From Halalkalicoccus sp. CGA53 (GTDB taxonomy: Archaea > Halobacteriota > Halobacteria > Halobacteriales > Halalkalicoccaceae): a stretch of 64,000 bases of DNA. Below are positions 50,321 to 59,226 of the stretch, piece by piece. The translations under genes were made by a program, and so were the position numbers. The DNA is taken from assembly GCF_036429475.1 (NCBI RefSeq), contig NZ_CP144125.1, positions 1,240,001 to 1,304,000 on the forward strand, read 5' to 3'. The notes beneath the pieces were generated by a model. It made no database searches, was not told the origin of the DNA, and saw only the letters and a list, made by a program, of their open reading frames with translations. The stretch's first letter is position 1. Each line of letters begins with the position of its first letter.

Positions 50321-51589
50321 ATGAGCACGCTGTCCGATCACCTGACCGAGCTCCGTCGTGACCTCCATCGTCACCCCGAACCCGGCTGGCGGGAGTTCTA
50401 CACGACCGCCCGGATCGTCGAGGAGCTAGAGCGGATCGGCGTCGACGAGGTCCACGTCGGGCCCGACGCGCTCGATTCGGAACTGCGCTTCGGCGTCCCC
50501 GACGAGAGCGAGTTCGAGCCGTGGCGGACGCGGGCGGAGGCGCTCGGCGTCGACCCCGAGACGCTCTCCCGGATCGGTGCGGGCGAGACCGGCTGCGTGG
50601 CGGTCGTCGGCTCCGGCGAGCCCGTGGTGGGGCTGCGAGTCGACATCGACGCGCTGCCGATCACCGAGGCGGATACGGATCACCTCCCCGCCGATGACGC
50701 CTTCCGCTCGGAGCACGAGGGCTACATGCACGCCTGCGGCCACGACGCCCACGCGACGATCGGTCTCGGCGTGATCGAGCGTCTGAAGGGGGAGTTCGAC
50801 GGGACGCTGAAGGTGTTCTTCCAGCCCGCCGAGGAGCTGATCGGCGGGGGGAAGGCGATGGCGGAGAGCGGCCACCTCGACGACGTGGAGTACCTCCTCT
50901 CCGTTCACGTCGGCCTCGATCACCCCACCGGGGAGGTCGTCGCCGGGATCGACGGCTTCCTCGCGGTGTCGCACGTCGAAGCCGAGTTCCGCGGCCAGTC
51001 CGCCCACGCCGGGGCACGCCCCGAGGAGGGCAAGAACGCGATCCTGGCGATGGCGACAGCCGTTCAAAACCTCTACGGCATCCCGCGGCACGCCGACGGG
51101 GAGACGCGGGTGAACGCCGGGAAGGTCGGCGGCGGCACGGCGTCGAACATCGTCGCCGAGCACGCGTTCGTCGAGGCGGAGGTCAGAGGCGAGACGACCG
51201 AGCTGATGACGTACATGCGCGAGCACGCCGACCGGATCCTCCGTGCGGCGGCGGAGATGCACGACTGCGAGGTCGAGATCCGAACCGAGGGTGAAGCCCC
51301 GAGCGCGGTGAGCGACGAGGAACTCGTAGAGGTCGTCGCCGACGTCGCCCGGGAGGTCGATGGAGTCGACACGGTGCTCGATCGGGCGACCCTCGGCGGG
51401 AGCGAGGACGCGACCTACCTGATGCAGGCGGTCCAGGAGGGGGGCGGCTACGCCGCCTACGTCGGGATCGGGACCGACCACCCTGGAGGGCACCACACCC
51501 CGACGTTCGACGTGGACGAGCGCTCGATCGGGATCGGGATCGATACCCTTTCCGGAGCGGTCGAGCGGATCGTCGCCGACCGTCCGTAG
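50321..51589 (+). CDS. M20-family amidohydrolase (AbgB/IAA-amidohydrolase-like)
   Basis: 422 residues. N-terminal LRRDLHRHPEPGWREF is the hallmark of the M20D branch; metal ligands follow in MHACGHDAHATIGLG and FFQPAEELIGGGKAM, and the dimerisation domain contains GQSAHAGARPEEGKNAI. The C-terminal GGSEDATYLMQ and GTDHPGGHHTPTFDVDE complete the active site. Family members cut N-acyl amino acids, p-aminobenzoyl-glutamate or auxin conjugates. A TATA-like CTTCTAAGTG (50290-50299) lies about 27 bases upstream, inside the 124 bases after the insertion sequence. Confidence 0.9.
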   Translation: MSTLSDHLTELRRDLHRHPEPGWREFYTTARIVEELERIGVDEVHVGPDALDSELRFGVPDESEFEPWRTRAEALGVDPETLSRIGAGETGCVAVVGSGEPVVGLRVDIDALPITEADTDHLPADDAFRSEHEGYMHACGHDAHATIGLGVIERLKGEFDGTLKVFFQPAEELIGGGKAMAESGHLDDVEYLLSVHVGLDHPTGEVVAGIDGFLAVSHVEAEFRGQSAHAGARPEEGKNAILAMATAVQNLYGIPRHADGETRVNAGKVGGGTASNIVAEHAFVEAEVRGETTELMTYMREHADRILRAAAEMHDCEVEIRTEGEAPSAVSDEELVEVVADVAREVDGVDTVLDRATLGGSEDATYLMQAVQEGGGYAAYVGIGTDHPGGHHTPTFDVDERSIGIGIDTLSGAVERIVADRP

Positions 51590-51639
51590 CTCGGGACGCT
51601 GCCCGCCAAGATTATGCCGGCGAGCCCCGACCGACCGGT

Positions 51640-53901
51640 ATGCGCGATGCGGGGCACGACGGCATCAGCGTTCTCCACGTCGACGACGACGCGGCGTTCG
51701 CCTCGCTCACCGCGACCTACCTCGAACGGATCGACGCGGGGCTGTCCGTCCGGTCGGAGACGAGCGTCGAGACGGCCGTCGACCGGCTTTCGTCTACCGC
51801 CGTCGACTGCGTCGTGAGCGACTACGAGATGCCCGAGGCGACCGGCATCGACTTCCTCGACCGGGTTCGAGAACTGGACGCGACGCTCCCGTTCGTCCTC
51901 TACACCGGCCGGGGGAGCGAGGAGGTCGCGAGCGAGGCGATCTCTGCGGGGGTGACCGACTACGTCAGGAAGGGCGGCGGCACCGCCCAGTACGAGGTGC
52001 TCGCGAACCGGATCCGGAACGCTGTCGAGCGTCACCGCGCCGAGCGCTCGCTCTCCGAATCGGAACGGCGACACGAGCGGCTCATCGAGGCCTCGCCGGC
52101 GAGCATCGTGATCCTCGACGCCGGGGGAACGATCCGGTACGCGAACGAGAGCGCCGCGACGCTCGTCGGGGCGGACGAGGGGGCGGAACTCGTCGGCCGG
52201 GACGGGCTCTCGTTCGTCCACCCGGATGACAGAGCCCGTTCGGAGGAACGGATCCGCCGGGTCCTCGCGCGGGACGAGGTCGCCCCCCGGACCGAGACGC
52301 GACTGCTCACGCTCGACGGCGACGTCCTGTACGCGACGATCGCCACCGCGCCCGTCAGGTTCAGGGGGGAGCCGGCCGGCCAGGTCGTCCTCACCGACGT
52401 CACGGCCCGACGCGAGCGCGAGGAGGCGCTTCGGACCCGGGCGGCGGTAATGAACACGGCGCTCGACGGCCTCGCGCTCCTCTCCGGGGAGACGTTCGTC
52501 GAGGTGAACCGGGCACACGCCCGGATCTACGGCTACGAGCGTCCGGAGGAGCTCGTCGGGACGTCGTGGAAGCGCCTGTACGCCGAGCGGGAAGCCGACC
52601 GGATCGAGCACGAGGTCCTGCCCACGCTCGACGAGGAGGGCGGGTGGCGCGGGGAGGCGACCGGCCGCAGACGCGACGGTAGCGGGTTCCCGCAGTCGCT
52701 CTCGCTGTCGCTCACCGACGACGGCGAGATCGTCTGTGCGGTCCGGGACGTGACGGAACAGCACGACCGCGAGCGGACGCTCGGCGTCCTCCACGAGGCG
52801 ACCCGGCGGCTGATGCGCGCCGGGGACCGTGGGGAGGTCGCCCGGATCACGACGGACGCCGCGAGCGACGTCCTCGGCTTCCCGCTCTGTTCGGTCCGCT
52901 GGTACGACGCCGAACGTGACACGCTGGTGCCCGCGGCGGTCACCGACGAGGCGCGCACGCTGCTCGGCCCGATCGAGCCCTTCGAGCGGGGCGAGAGCCT
53001 CTCGTGGGAGACGTTCGACACCGGAGAGCCGTCGGTCTTCGAGGACATCCGCGAACACGACGCCGCGCTTCACGCGACCACCGGCGTCCGGACGATGCTG
53101 AAGCTCTCGCTGGGCGAGCACGGCCTGCTCACGATGGCGTCGAGGACCGCCGACGACGTCACCGACGCGGACGTCTTCCTCGCCCGGGTCCTGGCGGCGA
53201 ACGCCGAGGCCGCGCTCGACCGCGCGGAGCGAGAGCGCCAACTCCGAGAACGAGAGTGCGAACTCACCCGGCAGAACGAACGTCTCGACGAGTTCGCGAG
53301 CCTGCTCGCCCACGACATCCGGAACCCGCTCAACGTCGCGACCGGCCACCTCGACCTGGCCCGCCGCGAGCGCGAGAGCGACCATCTGGATCGCGTCGCG
53401 TCCGCGCACGACCGGATGGCGGCGCTCGTCGAGGACGTCCTCTCGCTCGCGAGGGAGGGCGGGCGGATCGAGGCGCCGGAGCCGGTCGACCTCGCCCGCA
53501 CCGCCGAACGGGCGTGGGCAAACGTCGAGATTGGCGAGACGACGCTCGAGACGACCTGCTCTCGACCGGTTCTCGGGGATACCCGCCGGCTCGAACGCCT
53601 CTTCGAGAACCTCTTTCGGAACGCGGTCGAACACGCGGGCGAGGAGGTGACGGTCCGCGTCGGCGACCTCCCCGACGGGTTCTTCGTCGCCGACGACGGC
53701 CCGGGCGTCCCGGAGGACGTCGTGGAGGACCTCTTCGAACCGGGGATCACCGCCTCGCCCACGGGAACGGGGTTCGGGCTGGCGATCGTCGAGGAGATCG
53801 CCGAGGCACACGGCTGGTCGGTCACCCTCCGGGAGAGCGCGTCCGGAGCCCGGTTCGAGGTCCGGGGCGTCCACGACGCCACCGCCGACACGGACGGCTG
53901 A
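51640..53901 (+). CDS. Sensor histidine kinase: receiver, two PAS, GAF, HisKA, HATPase
   Basis: 753 residues, no membrane helices, so cytosolic. An N-terminal receiver (about 8-125; phospho-acceptor Asp61 in CVVSDYEMPE, and Lys in YVRKGGG) is followed by PAS1 (about 145-260), PAS2 (about 262-380), a GAF-type domain (about 385-530), HisKA with His558 in LLAHDIRNPLN, and a HATPase_c (N box ENLFRNAVEHA, G1 DDGPGVP, G2 GTGFGLAIVEEI). Hybrid layout common in haloarchaea. It is directly upstream of the nitrile hydratase operon but has its own TATA (GATTATGCC, about 51608-51616); a functional link is unproven. Confidence 0.92.
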   Translation: MRDAGHDGISVLHVDDDAAFASLTATYLERIDAGLSVRSETSVETAVDRLSSTAVDCVVSDYEMPEATGIDFLDRVRELDATLPFVLYTGRGSEEVASEAISAGVTDYVRKGGGTAQYEVLANRIRNAVERHRAERSLSESERRHERLIEASPASIVILDAGGTIRYANESAATLVGADEGAELVGRDGLSFVHPDDRARSEERIRRVLARDEVAPRTETRLLTLDGDVLYATIATAPVRFRGEPAGQVVLTDVTARREREEALRTRAAVMNTALDGLALLSGETFVEVNRAHARIYGYERPEELVGTSWKRLYAEREADRIEHEVLPTLDEEGGWRGEATGRRRDGSGFPQSLSLSLTDDGEIVCAVRDVTEQHDRERTLGVLHEATRRLMRAGDRGEVARITTDAASDVLGFPLCSVRWYDAERDTLVPAAVTDEARTLLGPIEPFERGESLSWETFDTGEPSVFEDIREHDAALHATTGVRTMLKLSLGEHGLLTMASRTADDVTDADVFLARVLAANAEAALDRAERERQLRERECELTRQNERLDEFASLLAHDIRNPLNVATGHLDLARRERESDHLDRVASAHDRMAALVEDVLSLAREGGRIEAPEPVDLARTAERAWANVEIGETTLETTCSRPVLGDTRRLERLFENLFRNAVEHAGEEVTVRVGDLPDGFFVADDGPGVPEDVVEDLFEPGITASPTGTGFGLAIVEEIAEAHGWSVTLRESASGARFEVRGVHDATADTDG

Positions 53902-53943
53902 TCGAACGCATAGGACTATGCCCGTGTGAGCGGTGTGTGCGCT

Positions 53944-54615
53944 ATGAACGGGATCCACGACCTTGGCGGAATGGACGGCTTCGGTCCACCCGACCATCAC
54001 GAGCACGAGGGAGCGTTCGGCGAACCGTGGGAGGGCGGCGTCTACAGCCTCTTCGTCGCGACGCTCGGCAACGGGCTCGCCGAGCTCGACGAGTTCCGGT
54101 ACGCGATCGAACGGATGCCCCCGGAGACGTACCTCGACGCGAGCTACTACGAGCGCTGGCTCGGCGCGTTCGAGACGCTACTGCTCGAAGCGGGCGTGAT
54201 CGATCCCGAAGAGGTCGAAGAGCGGGTGACCGCGTTCGAGACCGAGGAGATGTCGCGCCCTGCCCACGAATCGGGGGTGTCGTTCGCGGCGCTCGCCGAC
54301 GGCGTGGCGGACGCCTACTCCTCGCGGCGCGAGGGGCGGGAGCCGCGGTTCGCGGCGGGAGAGCGGGTGAGGGTGCGACGCGAGGCGCCGCGGGGACACA
54401 CGCGGTGTCCGCGCTACGCTCGCGGCGCGACCGGCACCGTCGATCGGGTGGTCGGAACACACGTCCTCCCCGACGCGAACGCCCACGGCGAGGCGGGCGC
54501 GGAGCCGGTCTACACCGTCGGGATCGAGGCCGAGGAGCTCTGGGGATCGGAGGGGGAGACGAACGGGTCCGTCCACCTCGACCTCTGGGAGTCGTATCTG
54601 GGGGTGCCGGAGTGA
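53944..54615 (+). CDS. nthB: Nitrile hydratase beta subunit
   Basis: 223 residues from the ATG at 53944; MNGIHDLGGMDGFGP is the family's canonical N-terminus, so the GTG at 53926 is rejected. Helical part ends near residue 100 (TYLDASYYERWLGAFETLLLEAGVI). The C-terminal SH3-like barrel starts at FAAGERVRVRREAPRGHTRCPRYARGATGTV, with the Arg-rich loop that contacts the alpha metal centre, and ends SVHLDLWESYL. Together with the alpha subunit it hydrates nitriles to amides. TATA-like GACTATGCC (about 53912-53920) lies 28 bases upstream. Order beta-alpha-accessory is typical of cobalt-type enzymes. Confidence 0.93.
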   Translation: MNGIHDLGGMDGFGPPDHHEHEGAFGEPWEGGVYSLFVATLGNGLAELDEFRYAIERMPPETYLDASYYERWLGAFETLLLEAGVIDPEEVEERVTAFETEEMSRPAHESGVSFAALADGVADAYSSRREGREPRFAAGERVRVRREAPRGHTRCPRYARGATGTVDRVVGTHVLPDANAHGEAGAEPVYTVGIEAEELWGSEGETNGSVHLDLWESYLGVPE

Positions 54616-55235
54616 CCGAACGAACGCACGGCCGACCGGAGATCGTGGAGGAGCTCGCAGAGCGCGACCCGGAGGCCCGCGCACGGGCGCTCCAGTCGCT
54701 GCTGATCGAGCAGGGACTCCTCTCGACCGACGCGATCGACGCGGTGATCTCCCACTACGAGACCGAGGTCGGGCCGATGAACGGCGCGCGCGTCGTCGCC
54801 CGGGCGTGGACCGATTCGAGCTACAGAGAGCGGCTGCTCTCGGACGCGACGGGCGCGATCGGTGAGGTAGGGATCGAGGTCGACGAGGACGTCGTCGAGA
54901 TCCGGGCGGTGGCGAACTCCTCCGACACTCACAACGTCGTGGTCTGTACGCTCTGTTCGTGCTACCCGTGGACCGTGCTCGGGCTGGCGCCGACCTGGTA
55001 CAAGTCGCCGGAGTACCGCTCGCGGATCGTCCGCGAACCCCGCGCGATGCTCGCCGAGAGCTTCGACCTCGATCTCGACGAGTCGATCGGGATCGACGTC
55101 TGGGACAGCACCTCCGAGGTGCGGTACATGGTGCTCCCGCAGCGCCCGCCCGGGACCGAGGACCTGGACGAGGAGGAACTCGCGGAACGTGTCACGCGTG
55201 ACGCGATGATCGGCGTGGAACGGCTCGCGCCATGA
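54612..55235 (+). CDS. nthA: Nitrile hydratase alpha subunit, cobalt-type
   Basis: 207 residues, GTG start overlapping the beta stop (GTGA). The metal-binding claw is VCTLCSCYPW with C112, C115, S116 and C117; Thr after the first Cys is the cobalt-type form (iron enzymes have Ser). Following VLGLAPTWYKSPEYRSRIVREPR is also family-typical. In known enzymes the second and third cysteines are oxidised to sulfinic and sulfenic acids. The alpha subunit lies between beta and the accessory gene with four-base overlaps on both sides. Confidence 0.95.
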   Translation: MTERTHGRPEIVEELAERDPEARARALQSLLIEQGLLSTDAIDAVISHYETEVGPMNGARVVARAWTDSSYRERLLSDATGAIGEVGIEVDEDVVEIRAVANSSDTHNVVVCTLCSCYPWTVLGLAPTWYKSPEYRSRIVREPRAMLAESFDLDLDESIGIDVWDSTSEVRYMVLPQRPPGTEDLDEEELAERVTRDAMIGVERLAP

Positions 55236-55606
55236 GCCTTGACGATGCCCGTACGGCAGAGGGTCTGCCGACCGACGGCGAGGAACCGGTCTTCGACTCG
55301 CCCTGGCAGGCCCGCGCGTTCGCGCTCGCGGTGGCGACGACCGATACCAGCCCCCTCGACTGGCACACCTTTCAGGCCGAACTCGTCGCGGCAATCGACG
55401 ACGGGATCGGCGAGGACGGGGAGGGGATCGAGGAGGTTTACTACCGGCAGTGGCTCACCGCGATCGAGACGCTGCTGGTCGACCGCGGCGTCGTCGACGC
55501 CGGGGCGCTCGCCGACCGCGTGGACGAGTTCGAGGTCGGCGAACGCGACGCCTCCGAGTTCGTCGAGGGCGACCCGCACGGCCACTCCCACGGCCACGAC
55601 CACTGA
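55232..55606 (+). CDS. Nitrile hydratase accessory protein with His-rich tail
   Basis: 124 residues. It resembles the N-terminal part of the beta subunit, as the cobalt-type activator (P14K/Nha3-like) does: FDSPWQARAFALAVATTD and EEVYYRQWLTAIETLLVDRGVVD. These activators carry the metal-loaded alpha subunit for exchange into the enzyme. The C-terminus ends HGHSHGHDH, a possible metal-binding tail that I do not recall in bacterial activators. ATG overlaps the alpha stop (ATGA), completing a three-gene operon. No amidase gene is adjacent. Confidence 0.88.
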   Translation: MSLDDARTAEGLPTDGEEPVFDSPWQARAFALAVATTDTSPLDWHTFQAELVAAIDDGIGEDGEGIEEVYYRQWLTAIETLLVDRGVVDAGALADRVDEFEVGERDASEFVEGDPHGHSHGHDH

Positions 55607-55655
55607 TCCGATCCCGGAACCCGGTGTACGCGACACCACGGCCGGGGAGGACGTC

Positions 55656-55856
55656 TCACCCGTCGAGATCGGGATCGAACAGCTCCTCGACGGCGCAGTC
55701 GTAGTGGCGGGCGAGCTTGAACGCGAGCCCTAGCGACGGGTCGTAGCGCTCGCGCTCGATCGAGTTGATGGTCTGGCGTGTGACGCCGACGGCGGCGGCC
55801 AGGTCCGCCTGACTCTCCCCGGTTCGGCTTCGCCGTTCTCGAAGGTCGTTTCTCAT
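55656..55856 (-). CDS. Cro/CI-type helix-turn-helix regulator
   Basis: 66 residues from the ATG at 55856. Nearly the whole protein is one HTH_3 domain: LRERRSRTGESQADLAAAVGVTRQTINSIERERYDPSLGLAFKLARHYDCAVEELF. This short form (YgzD-like) is usually paired with a DUF2178-type membrane protein, as here: its ATG overlaps the upstream stop by four bases. Two palindromes in the operon promoter (56307-56339) are the likely binding sites. Confidence 0.92.
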   Translation of the reverse strand: MRNDLRERRSRTGESQADLAAAVGVTRQTINSIERERYDPSLGLAFKLARHYDCAVEELFDPDLDG

Positions 55857-56269
55857 GCACGTCGCCGGAGCACCGTGTAGATCACGCCGAAGACGGTGTA
55901 GACCGCGACGAGCGCCCACACCGACCCGTGGAACGACGGTGGGAGCGTGAGGACGCCGCCGTCTTCGAGCACGAGGCCGCCGGGCGCGCCGATGACGAGC
56001 GCGAACGCGAAGACGCCGAGGGTGTAGTCGCTCGCCCGCCGTTCGATGGCTGTCTCGCGCTCGTCGTACAGTCTCACCGGGCTGAACCACCAGACGCCGA
56101 GCATGCCGGCGAAGCCGGCCCAGTAGACCAGCACCCCGGCGAGGAACTGCTCGAGGCGGATCCCCACGAGCAGGCCGAGGATGCCGACCGCGAGCGAGCC
56201 GTAGATCAGTCGTCTGTGTCGCCGCCGTCGGGCGAGCGGTTCCGTCGTCGGTGCTGCGTGGTCGGTCAT
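55853..56269 (-). CDS. DUF2178-family membrane protein
   Basis: 138 residues, four predicted membrane helices (about 22-38, 42-62, 85-105 and 115-133) with a conserved cytoplasmic loop VRLYDERETAIERRASDYTLGVFAFA. That D-E-R-E segment is the hallmark of DUF2178. The pair of DUF2178 protein and small HTH regulator recurs in archaea; function is unknown, and a membrane-stress or signalling role is a guess. First gene of the two-gene operon, with tandem operators upstream. Confidence 0.82.
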   Translation of the reverse strand: MTDHAAPTTEPLARRRRHRRLIYGSLAVGILGLLVGIRLEQFLAGVLVYWAGFAGMLGVWWFSPVRLYDERETAIERRASDYTLGVFAFALVIGAPGGLVLEDGGVLTLPPSFHGSVWALVAVYTVFGVIYTVLRRRA

Positions 56270-56290
56270 GGTAGATGGATGTCACCGGGT

Positions 56291-56339
56291 GTAAAGCACA
56301 CGTGCCGTAAAGTATCCTTTACAGTAAAGCACCCTTTAC
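56291..56339. promoter_or_regulatory. Tandem operator array before the DUF2178/HTH operon
   Basis: Two palindromes of the form GTAAAG-N4-CTTTAC lie one base apart at 56307-56322 and 56324-56339, with an extra GTAAAG half-site at 56291-56296. They are about 38-70 bases upstream of the ATG at 56269, with AT-rich TTTAC blocks that may also serve as the TATA region. The 17-bp spacing (under two helical turns) fits binding of two dimers of the small HTH protein. Beyond this, 56345-56588 shows no gene. Confidence 0.75.
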
Positions 56340-56588
56340 ACTACATCCTAAAACTATCGCTCGCGGTCAGCCCCCCGCTGTCGTCGTCATACGAACCGAC
56401 AAGACGCGGTCGAACGGCCCACTCTCGATCGGACGTCTCTGACGACCGTGGTTCCCTGAACGGGCACGCGAGCGACGTCCGCAGCGATCGCCCAGAGCGT
56501 CCGCCGTCGGTCGTCGACGGTCACCCCCCTTCCCGCCGCTCGACGGCGCGATACACTCCGTCTCATCCGGACGACGGTGTTCGATCGT

Positions 56589-57380
56589 TCATTCGGCCAG
56601 AAAGCGCCGGACGCTCGCGTCGAAGCCCCGTTTCCGCTCCTCGAACGCACCGTGGCCGGTGCCGGGAAGCAGCTTGAGCGTCGCGTCCGGTATCACGTGG
56701 GCGGACTCCGCGATCAGGTCGGCGGGAAAGAGCGGGTCCTCGTCGCCGCCGATCACGAGCGTCGGCACGTCGATCTCGCTGAGAACGTCCCCCGCGTCGT
56801 GATCGAGGCAGGCGGTCACGGAGACGAGGAAGTCCTCCGGCTCCTCGGGTCGCGGGACGACCGGCGGGAGCCGTCCGAGCGCGCCGTAGACCGCCCGGCG
56901 GCGCGGGTCCTCGTACGTCACCCTGATCGTATCTCGATACAGCTCCTTCCAGTGGTTCCCACGTCCCAACTCTCGCCAGCGTTCGACGATCCGTCTCCCC
57001 TCCTCGCCCAGGCGATGTGCGGCGACGGCGATCACCAGTCGGTCGACGCACCCCGAGTGCTCAGCGCCGAGGTGTTGGGCGATCAGCCCACCCATCGAGA
57101 CGCCGAGGACGTCCGCGGGGCCGACCTCCGCCAGTACCTTCGCGTAGCCCGTCGCCATCTCCCGCGTCGTCGTTTTACCACCGAGTCCCCTCGGTCGACT
57201 CACCACGTGGACGGTGTACCTGTCGGTGAACGGCCGGTAGTACCGCCGGAGGACGAGTCGAACGACCAGGGGCGTCTCCGTAGGCCCCAGCGCGTCACCC
57301 AGCCCGGGCAGTACGACCAGCGTTCGGGAGCCGTCACCGACGGTGATCGTCGGGTGACCGGCAACCGTCTCTCGGTCCAT
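56589..57380 (-). CDS. Alpha/beta hydrolase
   Basis: 263 residues. LVVLPGLGDALG (oxyanion region), nucleophile in VLGVSMGGLIAQHLG (about residue 95), acid in VIGGDEDPLFPAD (about 213), and catalytic His in LLPGTGHGAFEE (about 245) form a complete triad. The lid region (about 130-190) is helical. It is unrelated in detail to the hydrolases at 306 and 38609. It lies 40 bases before the 3' end of a PAPS-reductase-like gene on the same strand. Substrate unknown. Confidence 0.85.
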   Translation of the reverse strand: MDRETVAGHPTITVGDGSRTLVVLPGLGDALGPTETPLVVRLVLRRYYRPFTDRYTVHVVSRPRGLGGKTTTREMATGYAKVLAEVGPADVLGVSMGGLIAQHLGAEHSGCVDRLVIAVAAHRLGEEGRRIVERWRELGRGNHWKELYRDTIRVTYEDPRRRAVYGALGRLPPVVPRPEEPEDFLVSVTACLDHDAGDVLSEIDVPTLVIGGDEDPLFPADLIAESAHVIPDATLKLLPGTGHGAFEERKRGFDASVRRFLAE

Positions 57381-57420
57381 ACCGGGAAAACGGTCGGGGC
57401 GTGGATAGCTCTCCCCCCGA

Positions 57421-58377
57421 TCACATGTAGCCCAGATCGCGAAGCCGCGCCATCACGCCCTCCTTGTCCTGGGCGCGGCCCTCGCGCTCGGTCGTTCCCT
57501 CCAGGTCCTGGAGCCACGCGGGGTGGTCGGCGCTCTTTCCCGACCCTCCCTGCGTGCCGAGCGAGCGAAAGCCCTCGAAGTACTTCGGCGAGACCGGGAG
57601 GTCCTCCGGTACCAGGTCGTTCGGCAGGTCTTCGGAGCTCTCGGGGACGTATCCCACGGGAAAGCCCTCGACCAGGTCGGGGACGACGAAGCGCCAGAAG
57701 GCGTCCCAGACCGCCCGTTCGTCGAACTGCAGGATCGGATGGATCCGGTCGTGCGGCGGGTACTTCTCGGAGTCGTGACGCGGGCTGAAGAACGTTTCAT
57801 TCGCCCTTGCGTCCTGTTCGTCCCAGCGAACGCCCGAGAAGATCCCGTCGAAGCCCTCTCGCTCTACGATCTCGTTGAGCGCGACGGTCTTCAGCAGGTG
57901 GTTGCCCTCGTAGCTGTCGGCGGTGAATTTCAGCACCTTCTCGTCGTACTCCAACTTCTCCCGAAGTTCGCGCCGGTTCCGCTCGTTCAGGTCGGCTACG
58001 GGAACCTCGTCGCCGGGATCGACGCCGAGGCGTTCGAAGTCCTCGTTTCGGGCGTAGCGCAGGTCGAGGTCAAGGCGCTCGGCCCACTGATCGGCGAACG
58101 CGAGCGTCTCGGGGAAGTGTTCATAGTGGTCGATGAAAACGACCGGAGGGAGTTCGTGGTCGAACTCGGCACAGACCTCGAGGAGCACGTAGAGCACGAG
58201 CGTCGAGTCCTTCCCGCCGGTCCACATCACCGCCGGGTTCTCGTACTGTTCGAGGGCGAGACGCGTCACCTCGACCGCCTTTCCCAGTTTCTCCTCCATC
58301 GCGGGGTAGTCCTCCGGGCCTTCGTCCCTGCCGTCGTCGTAATCGACCTCGACGTACCCGGGAAAGCTCTGGCTCAT
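57421..58377 (-). CDS. PAPS-reductase-family PP-loop protein, copy A
   Basis: 318 residues from the ATG at 58377; an ATG at 58428 would add 17 atypical residues. The ATP-pyrophosphatase loop is VMWTGGKDSTLVLYVL (about residue 50), followed by FIDHYEHFPETLAF. Further marks are GNHLLKTVALNEI, FSGVRWDEQDARANETFFSPR and the C-terminal PVSPKYFEGFRSLG and RLRDLGYM. Members of this group include APS/PAPS reductases and related sulfurtransferases. It is very similar to the gene at 59487-60458 along its whole length. No downstream sulfite reductase is visible. Confidence 0.85.
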   Translation of the reverse strand: MSQSFPGYVEVDYDDGRDEGPEDYPAMEEKLGKAVEVTRLALEQYENPAVMWTGGKDSTLVLYVLLEVCAEFDHELPPVVFIDHYEHFPETLAFADQWAERLDLDLRYARNEDFERLGVDPGDEVPVADLNERNRRELREKLEYDEKVLKFTADSYEGNHLLKTVALNEIVEREGFDGIFSGVRWDEQDARANETFFSPRHDSEKYPPHDRIHPILQFDERAVWDAFWRFVVPDLVEGFPVGYVPESSEDLPNDLVPEDLPVSPKYFEGFRSLGTQGGSGKSADHPAWLQDLEGTTEREGRAQDKEGVMARLRDLGYM

Positions 58378-58596
58378 TCGTCGGGGAGAGACGAGACTCT
58401 CGGCTATCACCTTTGTCATGTGGATCACCGGACTGGCTGCGGTCCCCGTTCGGCCGAGTCTCGACGCGTCTGTATCGGGATGACGTGAGAATGGAGGTCG
58501 GGTTCGGGGGGGAGGGTCCCCTCTCGCTCTCTCCGGCGCGGATCGACCGGTCCGTCGTCGGTCGAATCTGGGTAGCCGACACTTCCGACACGGCAG

Positions 58597-58609
58597 AAAG
58601 GGTTTAGAT
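58597..58609 (+). promoter_or_regulatory. TATA-like box of the 58630-59226 gene
   Basis: AGGGTTTAGATAC, core centred about 26 bases before the GTG start at 58630, supporting that start. Confidence 0.5.
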
Positions 58610-58629
58610 ACTCACATGTTCGACACGCT

Positions 58630-59226
58630 GTGAACGGGGACGAGTACGATCACCCGCTGCTGGGCGTGAACAGAGGCTACACACTCGTCGGGTTCCTCTA
58701 CCTGATCCTGGGTGGGATCGTCGCGGTCGCCGATCCCGTACACACCTCCGGGGTTTCCTCCGCCGCAGAACTCCTCGTTCCCGCGTCGCTGGTCGTACCG
58801 TTCCTCTATGCGGTGAGCAACGGTGGCCCGCTTCTCGCGTTTCTGTTGAGTCAGCAGACGCTCGGGGCGATGTACCTTCTCGATCTGCTCACCGGGGGAG
58901 CGACCGTCGACCCGGTCGCCCCCCTGATCGCGCTGATGGTGGGTGCGGGAGCCGCCGGGGTGGCGGTCTACGCGACCGGCGTCCACCGTACCCGCCAGGT
59001 TCGCGTCCCCGTCTACGAGGGGTACCGGGCGAACCTCCTCTTCGCGTCCGTCTGTTACCTCGGAGCGGCTGTCGTTCTATGGACCACGTGGGACCACTGG
59101 CGCGTCCTGCGGGGAGCTATCCCCCTCTTCGAGGTCATCGACGGGATGTTCCTCGTCTCGGGGTGTCTCGTGATCGCGTACTGGCCGATCTGGATTCGGA
59201 CGCTGAATCCGGCGGGCTCGGTCTGA
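58630..59226 (+). CDS. Polytopic membrane protein, unknown function
   Basis: 198 residues, GTG start. About six hydrophobic segments: residues 15-35, 45-63, 66-87, 93-115, 130-150 and 165-188, with short loops and a basic patch between the fourth and fifth (HRTRQVRVPVYEGYR). No recognised motif. It lies between the two PAPS-reductase-like paralogues but on the opposite strand. Its TGA stop is the left flanking trinucleotide of the inverted-repeat element at 59224-59327. Confidence 0.68.
   Translation: MNGDEYDHPLLGVNRGYTLVGFLYLILGGIVAVADPVHTSGVSSAAELLVPASLVVPFLYAVSNGGPLLAFLLSQQTLGAMYLLDLLTGGATVDPVAPLIALMVGAGAAGVAVYATGVHRTRQVRVPVYEGYRANLLFASVCYLGAAVVLWTTWDHWRVLRGAIPLFEVIDGMFLVSGCLVIAYWPIWIRTLNPAGSV

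Noticed and set aside
53004-54611. Long upstream extension of the nitrile hydratase alpha frame
   Set aside because: It overlaps the kinase and beta genes out of frame; the GTG at 54612 overlapping the beta stop is the normal operon start.
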